Assembly (NCBI GenBank): GCA_032622095.1
Contig: CP136064.1
Location: 262,797,863 to 262,861,862, forward strand
Direction: 5' to 3'
DNA length: 64,000 nucleotides
DNA from: Siphonodentalium dalli
Taxonomy: Eukaryota; Mollusca; Scaphopoda; Gadilida; Siphonodentaliidae
In this document: in pieces, positions 33,328-44,619 of the stretch
Layout of the letters: each line of letters begins with the position of its first letter
Position numbering within the stretch: the stretch's first letter is position 1
The notes under the pieces: generated by a model
What the model was told of the DNA's origin: nothing
Seen by the model: the letters and a program-made list of their open reading frames with translations, nothing else
Databases searched by the model: none
Made by a program: the position numbers and the translations under genes

Positions 33328-35826
33328 TTATTGAGTTTGTTTGCACGGAAGTGGCAACAGTTTCTCCTCCTTCTGCGGTCTAATACATTCATACAGTCGC
33401 TGCCAAAACATATGCTCCCCGAATCCTTCAGTGTATGTAATGTAAGTATCAAGCTCTCTGTGTTCCTTCATCTCCATGGGAATAAGCGACTCTGGAACGA
33501 AGCTGTATTCCACCAGAATAACGACGTTTCTATCAGAGTATATACCTTCCATTTTCGCCATGTTGAATTCATATCTGCACCACGAGCTCCGCACGTAGTC
33601 ACGTGATAAAATGACGACTGTACGTCTGCTATTATTAATAGCATTTAAGATGTTGGATGCAATTGCTTCGCCCGGCATAAAATCTCTCTGATGTAGACAC
33701 AATTTCAAACCGCGATCTTCCTCTAGAATTGGGATAATTTTACGGAAAATGAATTGATAATCCTCTGCTGCGTACGATATAAACACATCCCATTTGTACT
33801 CGTGTAAAGCCAGATTATCATAATCGTAATATTTCGACCGGAACAGATTGTACAAATACTGAAGTTTTAACCTCTCTTTATAAATCATCCCAATTAGAAT
33901 AGCGATAATTGCCAATGTGTTACATATTACACCAAACGCGATTATCAATGAGAAGGTGGCACAATTTAATTCCAGAGCGAGCAGTATGTTACCGATATCA
34001 GATTGTACAGTGGTTCCGTTCGGTAAGGTGCACTCAACAATGTGGTCATATGAAACATTTACACGTGTGTTTGTAAGCCAGTGAATGTAGTCAATGTTTT
34101 TGCACGAGCACTCCGGGGAATTCCCTGTAATGTCCAATCGAAACCCTGAACCAAACATTACCAGGGTTCTCCTGACAGACGCGGGTATTGTACTGATTCT
34201 GTTCCGTTTTAAACTGATGAACTGCAAACTCTTCATATGTGATATTTCTATGTTGATTTCGGTGATCGTATTGCCATTAAGAAGAATGGTTTTCATCTTT
34301 GTTTGATTAATGAAGATGTCATTATGTACGTCTCGTATATTGTTCACGCCAAGGTCAATCATCTCCAAATATCTCAATTCACTGAAAATGGCGCGGTGTT
34401 CAGGTCTCGACAAGACTATCCCCATCAAGTTATGACTGAGGTGTAGCTTTTTCAATCGTTTGCCGGCGTCGAAGAAACTAACTGACACACTACTGCATTG
34501 GTTTCCAGACAAATCGAGCATCGAGAGTGTCTCCATTGGCTGCAGGGAAACCCAATGTAATGCACCATTGTAACTATAATCGTAAATCTCCAGTGTTGGA
34601 ATAACACCGTAGGCAAAGTCTAGATAATCACGCTTCATTAGAGATCTGCTTACATCTAAATATATTAGAGATTTCAAAGATGATAATTGCGCATAGGCGG
34701 CTTGTGATGGGAGTAATCGGTTATAGCTCATGAAAAGATACTGGAGACCTTTCGGTAATAATTCTGGAAGCCCCGTCTCTACCGCCTCGATCGCGTTTGC
34801 ACCTATGTCAATGGAGCGCAAAGTCGTGTTTGTCATCCAAGATACGTGTTGTTTGCCGAGCATCACGCCTACGTCATAACGTCCAGTTATTTTGCTTACT
34901 TGTAGCAATACCAGCGTGGTCGACCCCCGAAATGGATAGAACGATGTTGCTAACACGTCCAATCCCAACCCTGGGTTGCGAGAAATATCCAAATGGCCGA
35001 CAGTGCGCACATGTGCAAATGTGGCGGGATGAATGGATTGAATGTTGCAATCACTAAGAGTGATGTTTCTGAGGTTAGGAATCGATTTGAAGAAATCCCG
35101 ATTGAGACGGTTTATTTGACAGAAGCCATAAGAATATCCCATCTTCAATGTCGTAAGATTAAAGAGGTTAACGGTGTCGGAGCTGAACGTGGCATTACTG
35201 AGTCCGTCTATCATCAGTTCTTCTAAAGATGTGAGTTTACCCAATGAATCGAGAGGGTAATGGTAAGATGGGTCCATGAATTGTATGTTACGACTCATAT
35301 ACAGAGTCTTTAGATTCACCAGGTTGATAAACAATTTTTCTGTGTAAGTCGATTGTGTCATTTTCAAATGATTCCCGGTTAAATCTAGTTCTATGAGTTC
35401 CATTAGACCATCAAATGCCAGAGGCTCCAATGTATCTATTCTGTTTTTTGACAAATCAAGTATGAGCAACACAGATGCACGCGTGAACACGTGATTAAGG
35501 ATAACCTCCAAATGGTTATGACTGAGATCGAGGGACAGACAGCCAGAATAGAATTCCGGGATCTCGGTAAATCCTTCCGATGGACACTCACATATCCATC
35601 CTGTTAACGTGAAGACGTCGCCTCTTCTCATTTGACAATTGCCAGCTGGCCTAATCATACTGGACCAATCACTGCTGCCACGAAGGGTCACATGTTGAGA
35701 ATCAATCACGCTCGTGAGAAAAACTGCATACAGATAAACCAATAACATCTCCATCGTGTTGTAAACGCACAGCAAAAGGTACTGAAAGGACATAAGCAAA
35801 AAATAATAATCATAGGATGGTCTCAT
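33328..35826 (-). CDS. Toll-like receptor, single-exon, 832 aa
   Basis: Pattern-recognition receptor signalling through TIR adaptors at the plasma or endosomal membrane. The hydrophobic N-terminus (residues 1-40) contains M25/M27, so the true start may be 24 or 26 codons in; an in-frame stop lies 51 nt upstream of the first ATG. A Cys-rich N-terminal cap (C64, C79, C81, C96) is followed by about 17-20 leucine-rich repeats (about 97-560; clear LDLSxNxL at 98-106 and 123-131). LRRCT has the CxC...C...C pattern (C573, C575, C599, C622), i.e. a single cysteine cluster, vertebrate-like type. A transmembrane helix spans about 624-649 and the TIR about 677-815, with box 1 WDVFISYAAED, a BB loop RDFMPGE carrying the key proline (P718) and box 3 FW (807-808). 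An AATAAA overlaps the stop codon. There is no intron, frameshift or missing TIR residue, so it looks functional. Invertebrate TLRs are often intronless and clustered. Confidence 0.97.
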   Translation of the reverse strand: MRPSYDYYFLLMSFQYLLLCVYNTMEMLLVYLYAVFLTSVIDSQHVTLRGSSDWSSMIRPAGNCQMRRGDVFTLTGWICECPSEGFTEIPEFYSGCLSLDLSHNHLEVILNHVFTRASVLLILDLSKNRIDTLEPLAFDGLMELIELDLTGNHLKMTQSTYTEKLFINLVNLKTLYMSRNIQFMDPSYHYPLDSLGKLTSLEELMIDGLSNATFSSDTVNLFNLTTLKMGYSYGFCQINRLNRDFFKSIPNLRNITLSDCNIQSIHPATFAHVRTVGHLDISRNPGLGLDVLATSFYPFRGSTTLVLLQVSKITGRYDVGVMLGKQHVSWMTNTTLRSIDIGANAIEAVETGLPELLPKGLQYLFMSYNRLLPSQAAYAQLSSLKSLIYLDVSRSLMKRDYLDFAYGVIPTLEIYDYSYNGALHWVSLQPMETLSMLDLSGNQCSSVSVSFFDAGKRLKKLHLSHNLMGIVLSRPEHRAIFSELRYLEMIDLGVNNIRDVHNDIFINQTKMKTILLNGNTITEINIEISHMKSLQFISLKRNRISTIPASVRRTLVMFGSGFRLDITGNSPECSCKNIDYIHWLTNTRVNVSYDHIVECTLPNGTTVQSDIGNILLALELNCATFSLIIAFGVICNTLAIIAILIGMIYKERLKLQYLYNLFRSKYYDYDNLALHEYKWDVFISYAAEDYQFIFRKIIPILEEDRGLKLCLHQRDFMPGEAIASNILNAINNSRRTVVILSRDYVRSSWCRYEFNMAKMEGIYSDRNVVILVEYSFVPESLIPMEMKEHRELDTYITYTEGFGEHMFWQRLYECIRPQKEEKLLPLPCKQTQ

Positions 35827-35861
35827 ATATAGAGGATCTACAACGAGCCACCAGTTTATCT

Positions 35862-35985
35862 GAGGTCTAGACCTAATTTAATGGACGAATTTTGTAAATT
35901 CCGCTATAAATTGGGATGAGTTGTAGATTCTATTTATTACATGATCCAAAACATTCTTAAATCAACAAATGGGACGCGAAACTAA
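35862..35985 (-). repeat. Direct repeat flanking the TLR gene, 5' side, first part
   Basis: Begins 36 bp upstream of the TLR start codon and matches 32,881-33,017 (TAGACCTAATTTA, GGACGAATTTTGTAAATT, GCTATAAA). It is cut at TAA (35,983-35,985) by the Harbinger-like element and continues at 37,521. Confidence 0.8.
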
Positions 35986-37517
35986 GGTGACGTTCACACA
36001 TAGCCGGTGAAGCCGTTACCCGGCGAACCCGTTAGCCGGCGAAGGTTGGGCAGAGTGTTTACACATCGCCGGCGAAGATAAGCATATATTCATGTGTCTC
36101 CTTTACTTGTTAATAGTTTTCGTTTTAGTTCTCACTGAACTGCAATATGATATTGCTGTACACCTGTAAACATCTAGCCGCTTCCTGTTAGAGATATGGT
36201 TGGGCAGTATAGTGAAATGAAACTTTTTAGAAATGGAAATGCTGAAATTATTAACATCCAACTCAAACTTTCAGGTATTGCTATTGGTAATTTTATAGAT
36301 ATTTAAAAAACATTGTTAATGGTTTGTTTGGATTCATATACAGCATGTGAAGTGAGTGTCGCACCAAAAGCATGGCCATTGTCAGTTTTGAGATCTTTTC
36401 GTCGCATACATCTACAAATTGGTGTCTAATCATTCGGATTGGATTTTATATTATATATATAAGTTTCAACATCGCGAATCTATTGTGACACATTTTCCGT
36501 TTGCACATTATACAATAAAATATGTTTTTCATTTTACTCGGGCGTTCACCATGTCCATGTATATAGGGCCGTGGCGATGGGGTGTCTCATCCCAACTTTA
36601 ATCAAAATATTCAAAAGCTGGAAATTTCATACCTGACACGGCAATAGTTGGACATTTGACACCAGCAATATGTTGAAATTGTTCTCGTAGTTTTATTTTC
36701 ATCAATTTGTTATTGGTGATTTCTTTAGGCAACATTTGCTTATTTTTTTACCAAATTGTTGGACTGAAATGACCATCAGTTGGAAATGATCCAACCTTAT
36801 TAGAGGTGCGTCAAGTTTGGAAAATGTCCAACAATTGGAAATATTAAGGCTGAATGCTAGGGTTTTGCAATTTTCAGGGTTCAGATTAAAAAAATTCTCA
36901 CACCTGCCATAACCACGGTCGGTCGATAAATTCCAAAGATGAACAGTCCCACACTCAGATTTAGATTATTGAACTAATTTTCCATTAAGTTTGAATCCAT
37001 AGAAACGTGCCATCCCATTTCCTCCATATATATATATGGACATACATGTACATGAATTAATTCCCTCGAATGCGCAACAAATGTACCATGCACATGCAGA
37101 GTACGTGTACCATCATCGGTTAGTATTTATAATAATAGCTTATAACCAAGGTGCGTGACCACCGACCTGACAGCTGATTAGAGACAATCAAACTGGCACA
37201 CTGACCAATATATACACAGGTGAAAAGCGGGCTGGTCTATCAGAGATTACACAATACTATTGTTCGAGTTAATTGTTGAAAGGAAATCACCCATGACGGC
37301 ATGACCACAGATAAACATCTAACTTAACCGCAGAGCGAATTAGAATCCACACGACAATCAGGTGCTTGTACTAAATCATTTTATCCAAAAGTTGAAAACC
37401 GTATAGCTGAGTATCCGGATAGCCGTAATTCTTATCCGGCGAAGTATAAACACTCTATTGTTATCGCTGCCGGCTAAAGCGAATGCGATCTTCGCCGGGT
37501 AATGTATAAACACCCCC
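35986..37517. mobile_element. Non-autonomous Harbinger-like element, TAA target site confirmed by paralogous empty site
   Basis: The ends are GGTGACGTTCACACAT and (complemented) GGGGGTGTTTATACAT, with similarity continuing about 110 bp inward (AGAGTGTTTA.AC..CGCCGG on both sides). TAA lies at 35,983-35,985 and 37,518-37,520. The uninterrupted repeat copy near 33,010-33,024 reads AAATTAACATCGGC where this copy reads AAACTAA-element-TAAGATCGGC, so the insertion created the TAA duplication. It is 1,532 bp with no transposase. The 3-bp TWA duplication points to PIF/Harbinger. Confidence 0.85.
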
Positions 37518-37520
37518 TAA

Positions 37521-37665
37521 GATCGGCTTCTATAAGGCATGCGATGACGTTTCACGCAACTATGCGTTGTTTGTCCGCGTAAAGAAATAGTCCCAGATAA
37601 ATAAAGATTCTTTGGGGTATTTAATGGCAAATATTTAATGACATAACTTTTCAAACTCTTCATTC
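37521..37665 (-). repeat. Direct repeat flanking the TLR gene, 5' side, second part
   Basis: Continues the repeat after the Harbinger-like insertion: CGGCTTCTATAAGGCATGCG, GATGACGTTTCACG and CGCGTAAAGAAATAGTCCCA match 33,018-33,165. Confidence 0.8.
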
Positions 37666-38079
37666 ATTATTCATTATAGTTTGTTGGAAAAATATTGGAA
37701 GCCATAGTATTTTGAGACGTAGCGTACTACATGTAAACAGACCGTGACGACAAACTGGAAGTCAAAGGTAACCTGGTACTATATCCTGTTATTAAACGAA
37801 CGTTTAATATCACAATTTACAAAATGGGTTTATTGAATGGAATAAGGGTAGGATCATGTAATAAATAGCGTTATATCCAAAGTAGTTTCCAGTATAAATA
37901 CGTCAATCAGATTAAACATACCACATATCAGAGACTTCAAGTTAAGGTAAATGCATAAAACTGGCATTTGAATACTACTACATTGTATTAACAAGAATGC
38001 CAAACTTCCGATATAAAATGAAAGTTGGCAAAAACAAAATCTTGTTATATGTTGCACGATGACACCATCATATGCTCAG

Positions 38080-38640
38080 AAATACAGACACCGTATGTGG
38101 GCGACGAGAGTATACAGAGTCAGAATACAGACACCGTATGTGGGCGACGATAGTATACAGAGTCAGAAATACAGACACCGTATGTGGGCGACGATAGTAT
38201 ACCGAGTCAGAAATACAGACACCGTATGTGGGCGACGATAGTATACAGAGTCAGAATACAGACACCGTATGTGGGCGACGATAGTATACAGAGTCAGAAT
38301 ACAGACACCGTATGTGGGCGACGATAGTATACAGAGTCAGAATACAGACACCGTATGTGGGCGACGATAGTATACAGAGTCAGAAATACAGACACGGTAT
38401 GTGGGCGACGATAGTATACAGAGTCAGAATACAGACACCGTATGTGGGCGACGATAGTATACAGAGTCAGAATACAGACACCGTATGTGGGCGACGATAG
38501 CATACAGAGTCAGAAATACAGACACCGTATGTGGGCGACGATAGTATACAGAGTCAGAATACAGACACCGTATGTGGGCGACGATAGTATACAGAGTCAG
38601 AATACAGAAATACAGACACCGTGTGGGCGACGATAGTATT
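38080..38640 (+). repeat. 43/44-bp minisatellite, about 13 copies
   Basis: The unit is CAGACACCGTATGTGGGCGA then CGATAGTATACAGAGTCAGA(A)ATA. One extra A in some copies alternates 43 and 44 bp lengths. Open frames across it on both strands arise from the repeat and are not genes. Confidence 0.93.
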
Positions 38641-38775
38641 CTGAGTCAGAATACAGTACTATCCCAGAATACAGTACTAACCCAGAATACAGTACTATCC
38701 TAGAATACAGTACTAACCCAGAATACAGTACGATCCCAGAATAGAGTACTATCCCAGAATACAGTACTATCGCCA
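38641..38775 (+). repeat. 18-bp minisatellite, about 7 copies
   Basis: The unit is CAGTACTATCCCAGAATA (variants CTAACCC, CTATCCT). It starts where the 43-bp array ends and shares its CAGAATACAG word, so it probably grew from the edge of that array. Confidence 0.9.
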
Positions 38776-39478
38776 ACAAACATAGTTTGTATGTGATAAC
38801 TGATATGACGCGATGGCACCATCATATATTCAGAATGATGTTGCCCACATACGAACGTTTTATTGTGATAAATTATATGAAACGACTATGTTCAGAATAC
38901 TGTGATTTTGTTTATAAACAACACACTTACATAAACTCGCCTCACAGATAGCTGCCAGATATATTTTTCTCTAGGCGGAGGCGGGAAAAAATTCCGGACA
39001 CCAAGCCACTTTTTAAATGTTGACCTATCTTCGCACCACCATTTGTTTACAAATAATTTCCGGTGTATTTTCAGAGACCAATATTTTGTGGCCAATTCAG
39101 TTAATCGGTGGTAATGGCGGAGCCAAATGCGAGAAACGGGTATTTGTGGTAGTATATTCGCCCTGTAATTTTTCGAAAACACCACACTGTCACCATTCTA
39201 GTTATCTTCGAACTTAACACGGTATTTCAATACACACATGCCTCGTAATTATCCAAGCTGCAAACCAGTTCAGTCCCCTTGCTACGCTATGTTTGACCGC
39301 TGCCGGCATGTGTATTTTCTTAATTAAATTTAATATTTTTTATTGAAGTGTTTTGTCAGTTACAATTCATTCTGGCTTGATCTAGACAATTTTCAAACGA
39401 ATATGGACAGTTCTGTTTCTCAGAATAATGCAGAATGAATTGTAACCTACAAAATTTTCAAATAAATAAATGTGACAT

Positions 39479-39530
39479 GTCTTCACATTACGTGTATGTG
39501 CGGGCAGGGGTAACTCTACATGGAGCTCGG
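39479..39530 (+). repeat. Short paralogue of the flanks of the 29.8-31.8 kb Harbinger-like element
   Basis: TCTTCACATTACGTGTATGTGCGGGCAGGGGTAA resembles the left flank at 29,777-29,810. The next bases, CTCTACATGGAGCTCGG, resemble CTCTGTATGGAGCTTGG at 31,850 just beyond the right flank. It looks like a degraded unoccupied site, but the right-flank register is offset by about 20 bp. Confidence 0.4.
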
Positions 39531-39839
39531 TAATTATCAATGAAATGTATAGTGACTGCAGTCATAGAAAACACTCAGCCAATTCACGACTTTTTAAAAA
39601 CAAATTTAATGCGCTGGATAAAACATAGTCCCTCAATTAGTATCACTCTTACCGCTACAAATGCTGATTTAGGTAAAACAAATTGCCATATAAAGCAGAA
39701 ATAAATATGCACAAAAATTAGTTTCTGCTGTAACTGATATCTTTTTCAGATCTTTGTCACTTACAAATGATTTTTCATCGGCGACCTGACCCATATCTTT
39801 GATTTGACTTCAACTTGAATGAAAGTGTCTATGACACTG

Positions 39840-40189
39840 TAGCTCAACTTGTATTGGGGATTATTTCATGTGTTACAGTCAAGTGAGCGATTAGGAATGC
39901 GGAAAGTTAAAATGTCTAAGTAATACTAGATGTCAAATGAGGATATATATATATAAAGTAACTTCCAAGATGTCTGCCATGTTTTTTACCGAGTTTCGGA
40001 ATAAAATAGATGGCTCCCATCTAGAGGTCACCCCGAAAATCCACATGACGTTTGCTGACCTGTAGGGTGTGCTAACCGAAAACTGTTGACGGACGCACGG
40101 CTCGGCGCACGGGAGAACGAAAGCACGCAAAGACGGACGACGGACGCCAACCCAAGACAATAGCTCAAACATGACTTCAAGTTGAGCTA
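39840..40189. mobile_element. 350-bp inverted-repeat element with TAGCTCAACTTG ends
   Basis: TAGCTCAACTTG at 39,840 is mirrored by CAAGTTGAGCTA at 40,178-40,189. The interior has GACGGACGACGGACGCCAA close to the right end, a combination I recall from bivalve repeats. The segment GGCTCCCATCTAGAGGTCAC is shared with the 4.7-kb array unit (GGCTCCCATTTAGAGGTCAC at 53,516). Non-coding. Confidence 0.6.
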
Positions 40190-40557
40190 AAAATGGAAAT
40201 TGCTTTTACTAATTGCATGTATGTTTCACGCCGTCTCTGTTTCGTGTCAAGAAATGTTGTCACATAATATCGAGACAATGATATTTAGGGAATAACGGTG
40301 TGTTCGGAAAGTTACATGGCGAATATACTGGCTGGCTGTCAAATTGTGTTAAACCTATAATAATTGTTTATTCTTACGCCATGTGTACATGGGTTTAAAG
40401 AATTAGATATAAGAAAAACACAAATAATTAACAAGAGCATGGCGTGGACATCAAATTCACTGGAAATGTATTCAAATGTATATATGATGGATGTGACAAA
40501 TCGATACATATATAAATATTATTCAATATCATTAGATTTTCAACGTTCGGTCTGTGG

Positions 40558-41280
40558 TCATTGAAAACTGAGGAGAACGGCTAGTTTTCGGTTGACTATA
40601 CCGAGAAACATGCAAAGCCTCTTCGTGAAACTGGGCTTGCTATTTAACAAAAGGATGCGGAATTTAGCTTCATTGTGGAAGTTATAATATGCACGGGGTA
40701 TGTGTAGTTTTCTTTCATCTACAAAAGCATCACAGCTAAGAAGCGTGTGGTATTCATCACCAATCACGTTACGGGTACATAGTTCACATCTGCGTTGAAT
40801 ATAAGGGGTTTTGTTCCAACGACCGCGTTCTACCGGGAGTATATGATTTGCTGTTCTGAATCTTACGAGAATCTGCACATCTTTAAGACTCCGATTATGT
40901 AGGTATTTTTCGACACCAAAGTTTGGTTTGTTTTCCTTGTATGGCAACCCCTTAGTAGAGGCCTCCATTGATGAGGCCCATTCTTGCTTAAATTTATCCT
41001 GCCTTAATTTTACTGCCTTAATAATTATATCGTCTTCTATGTGGTGTTGGCATAACCATGCGTATGACATTCCACATTTGTCAAGCATGTTTTGAATAGG
41101 CGTAAAGTAACATTTCCGCGATGGTCGATATGATCGAGTGATCTTCTCCTTCACCGCATATGCCACAAGCGACGCCGCTGTTTTGTTTATATAGCAACCA
41201 GGTAGTGGCAGTATGCTGCTGTAAAAATATACGCGAAAGAATATCGAACGTTGACGCTGATCTGAATCTTTTGCGACAGT
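40558..41280 (-). pseudogene. LINE (non-LTR retrotransposon) ORF2 C-terminal fragment with CCHC finger
   Basis: The frame is open for 240 codons from a stop at 41,281-41,283 to the TGA at 40,558. The peptide contains FRTANHILPVERGRW followed by RCELC and the spacing C-x2-C-x9-H-x4-C (GDEYHTLLSC), the zinc-finger-like tail found after the reverse transcriptase in many metazoan non-LTR elements. No reverse transcriptase motif (F/Y-x-D-D) precedes it, so the element is 5'-truncated, as is usual for LINEs. No initiating ATG suits this frame. The family is uncertain. Confidence 0.75.
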
Positions 41281-41654
41281 TTATCGATAATTGAACCCAC
41301 ACGGCCACCGCAAATCTTTGAGTTTTCAAGCGGTATATTGGCAGCTAGTGTTTAGAATAATATATCAATGGAATGTATCTGTCTGTCTCTGTCTTTCTCT
41401 CTCTATCTCTATCTCTCTCTATTTTCCCAAATAGACATCCACATTTCGGCACGGATTGCGATGAAATTTTCCATGGGTATGTATTTCGGTTCTCCGGGTA
41501 ACATATGTGGTGGGTCCGTAATGTTCAACGTCGCCTTTTTATATCCACAAAGTCACATTACCGAACAGAAACAACACGTACGCTATGTATCTTTTATCGT
41601 ACCTCAAGCAACTGTCCCTAGCCCGGAGAAACCCAGATATAGCATGACATATGG

Positions 41655-41910
41655 TTAATGTTGGCACAACAACCCTCTGCATGGTTGGGCCAACATTGGT
41701 ATCCAGCGTTGTGCCAACGTAATTTTGCTCATTGTGTCAACATTGGGACAACGTTGGACGACATATATACATGTGGGTCACCAGATCACATGGTTAGCAC
41801 AACATAGGTACATGGTTGGAAACTAAACCCTTTGGTTGGCATAACGTTGCCCAACAGAGGGACATGCAACGTTGGAACCTCAAACTAAAATTGTTGGAAT
41901 AACGTTGGGG
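41655..41910. repeat. Degenerate AACGTTGG-type palindromic repeat
   Basis: Recurrent words GTTGGGCCAACATTGG, GTTGTGCCAACG, CATTGGGACAACGTTGG and AATAACGTTGGGG resemble the decamers of 2850-3372, but without the GACGTC-rich core. Possibly a decayed member of the same family. Confidence 0.55.
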
Positions 41911-44223
41911 AACGGTACTGTGTTATTGTTTTGGCATCCAATAATTCGTTCACACCCTATTAGCCACCTTGTCACTGAGGCGAGTTTGGGGAGAAACTAC
42001 TACATGTACGTCAGTTATCCGCGATTTATATGTACGTACACTCAGCATTTGATTCAGAGAAACATATCGGGAAAATTATTAATTAATTTTAAATAACAAA
42101 AGTAGTGCTAAGAAACGTTAACTTACCTCGGATAGCGACACGATGGCTAAAGAATGAACACACTTTGAATTCCAAAATAAAGAAACTGAATCCTTTAGTT
42201 GCCAAAATCAATAAGAAGTAGTAGTCAGTGGATTAAGTAACATGATTAAAAACCAAGTGAGTTACAATTTGCTAACTCTTGGGAACAGAATAATCATGTT
42301 CGGGATATATGTAAAATAAAAATCAACTTTTTTTTTTACCAATTTTGGTTGCCATTTTGGAAGCCATATTGAGAACTTTTGTCTAAAAACACATTAGCGT
42401 GACACATTTAAGGCAGATCAAAACAATAAACATTTTCGATACCAAAGATAGTTCTATATACTTGAATAAATGGTCCAAACCGGAAAAGTAAATCTTTGCC
42501 GATTTTGATGTCAAGTTTGTATAGTTTCTATAAAAATCCAATAATTCTAGTAATGTCAGTGGTTGCATTAGTAACGCTTAACCAATGTGCATCAGAAATG
42601 TTAGAATTTAATGTATATAAGGCAGAAAAAACAATTTTATTCATCGACCACAACTTGTAAGCGATTATATGGCATGCTGGGCTAATATTTACCTTTCCCA
42701 GATTTTGGTCGCCATTGTGGCAGCCATTTTCAGACCAAGTGACAATCTTGGTTCCATTGAGTTGAAATATTCATATGTCATGGTATGCCTCACTTAGTTT
42801 GGCCAATTCTGTCCATTTCTTGTTAAAATATGACTAGAATCCTAACGGTGATTTTTTGTTCTGTAAAATATAATTTTCGAGGGATTGGAAGGGGCTAAGA
42901 CCTCATGGACGTCATATTTCATAGCTCCAATGATCAGTTAATATGAATAATACAAATATAAAATCACAAATCTGAACCAGTTCCATGCAGCAGAAACTTA
43001 TCTAGAAGATATTGGTAAAAACAAAAGGTCAAATTTTCCACTTACGGCTGCTACCATTTTGACGGCCATCTTGGACGGGAGTTCCAATTGTACCCTAAAA
43101 ATGTGGCATTATATTTCGCAGAATCATAATATTATTTATAGTGGTCGAGTGCTTGCTGCTTTCGGCCCAGTGTCCAACAAGAGAACAACACCGCACACCT
43201 ATGCATATAAGTTGTTTTCGTCAAATGTTGCTTGATGTGCATGTTTTTCCGAACATTGATATTTTAGTCTCGAGTAATATGTGCGTTAACTTGTTGTGAA
43301 TGTCAATCGGATTCATATATGTTACAAACAGATATTGAGTTTCCTGGCTAGACTAATTGAAATTGAATCTTCTATATCTCCGGCGGATATCATATCTGTA
43401 TTAGTTCTTACGGACGTGGATCCGGACTTCATGTTTTGTAATATCTCTCATGCAAATACATGTTATTGATAGTACGATAATCTCCACTGAATATGCACGT
43501 TGATGTTCCGTGTATTATTGCTGTTAGATTATATCCATAAGCACGGCAACTCACTAGCAAGCCAGAATGTCACTGAAAAAAGATGTTTTGTCCACGATTC
43601 TTTTGAGTTAGGTGGCATTTGAATTGGATAAAATGGTAAGTAATGAAATACTGCAGGCTAGTAGCAAATATAAACTAGTCATTAGTCTTGATATATAGAT
43701 ATTCAAATTGTGTTTATGGTTTGGTATATGGCGCCTAGGCCATATCACGACATTGTATGCTTATGGGTGGCGGAAAGACAGCGCAGATCTTACCGCGGAA
43801 TCAATATACTCAGTGCACACATAAACCACCTATACACCCCAAACTTGCAAAGATATTGGAAAGTTATTTTCACTTAACATAGACCTCATATCAGTGTTGC
43901 TGATCGGAATTCATAACACCCTCGTCATTGGTTTCGTGTTTTAAGGGGATACAAGTAACTGAGTTTTAGTCAGAGTGATGTGATCAACTCAAAATTACTG
44001 GCATATAGTATTGTGTTCTTATTTACGCAGTAGAGTCCTTTGCGTTTCTAGAGAAAACCTGGAAGTGCCATGCACAAGTGCCCATTGCTGTAAATGCATA
44101 GATTCACATTGTATGACTCATATTCAATGAACATGTGGGAATTGGACATGTATTGCGCAGATCCCCATGTCTCTATGTCTTTATAAACATGTCGTCACTG
44201 GAGTCATGTTTGACCTTTAGTCA
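41911..44223. repeat. Decayed CCATTTTGG/CCATCTTGG modules, no gene
   Basis: Short blocks of the kind TTTTGGTTGCCATTTTGGAA appear near 42,342, 42,709 and 43,050, spaced about 340-370 bp, as in the arms of the 16.6-22.4 kb transposon. I interpret 42.3-43.1 kb as a decayed single arm of a related element. The rest shows nothing recognisable. Confidence 0.5.
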
Positions 44224-44227
44224 TTAA

Positions 44228-44619
44228 AACTTTACCCAACAAACCGACCAAAACCGGCCAAATAAAGCTTCAACAGCCTAAAATATCTTCGGTCTGTCTC
44301 AATAGAACCATACAAATATGGATATCATTGGAACCGGCTCCTTGATCACATTGTGATAGTTACAGTTATGCCCTGTGCCAATGCATTCTCTTATATATGC
44401 GAGTCGACCATAGGTCGCCTCGCATATATAAGAGAATGCATTGGCCTAAAAAAAATCTTTTTTTAACACTTTTTACCATTTTTTCTTACATTCTTTAACA
44501 ATTTTATAATTTTTAATGTGTTAAGCCAATGCATTCTCTTATATATGCGAGGCGACCTATGGTCGACTCGCATATATAAGAGAATGCATTGGCACAGGGC
44601 CCTTCTGTTGGGTAAAGGG
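44228..44619. mobile_element. piggyBac-like MITE (subfamily 1), TTAA target site
   Basis: Same element as 7393-7769: the interior AATAAAGCTTCAACAGCCTA and TATCTTCGGTCTGTCTCAAT agree almost base for base. The left end has decayed to AACTTTACCCAACAA; the right end TTGGGTAAAGGG is intact. TTAA is at 44,224-44,227 and 44,620-44,623. Two CCAATGCATTCTCTTATATA hairpins are at about 44,378-44,445 and 44,524-44,592. Confidence 0.88.

Noticed and set aside
32881-35985. TLR between LTRs as a retrotransposed or LTR-borne gene
   Set aside because: The flanking direct repeats lack TG...CA ends, a primer-binding site, polypurine tract and target duplication; duplication of the gene's 5' flank explains them better.
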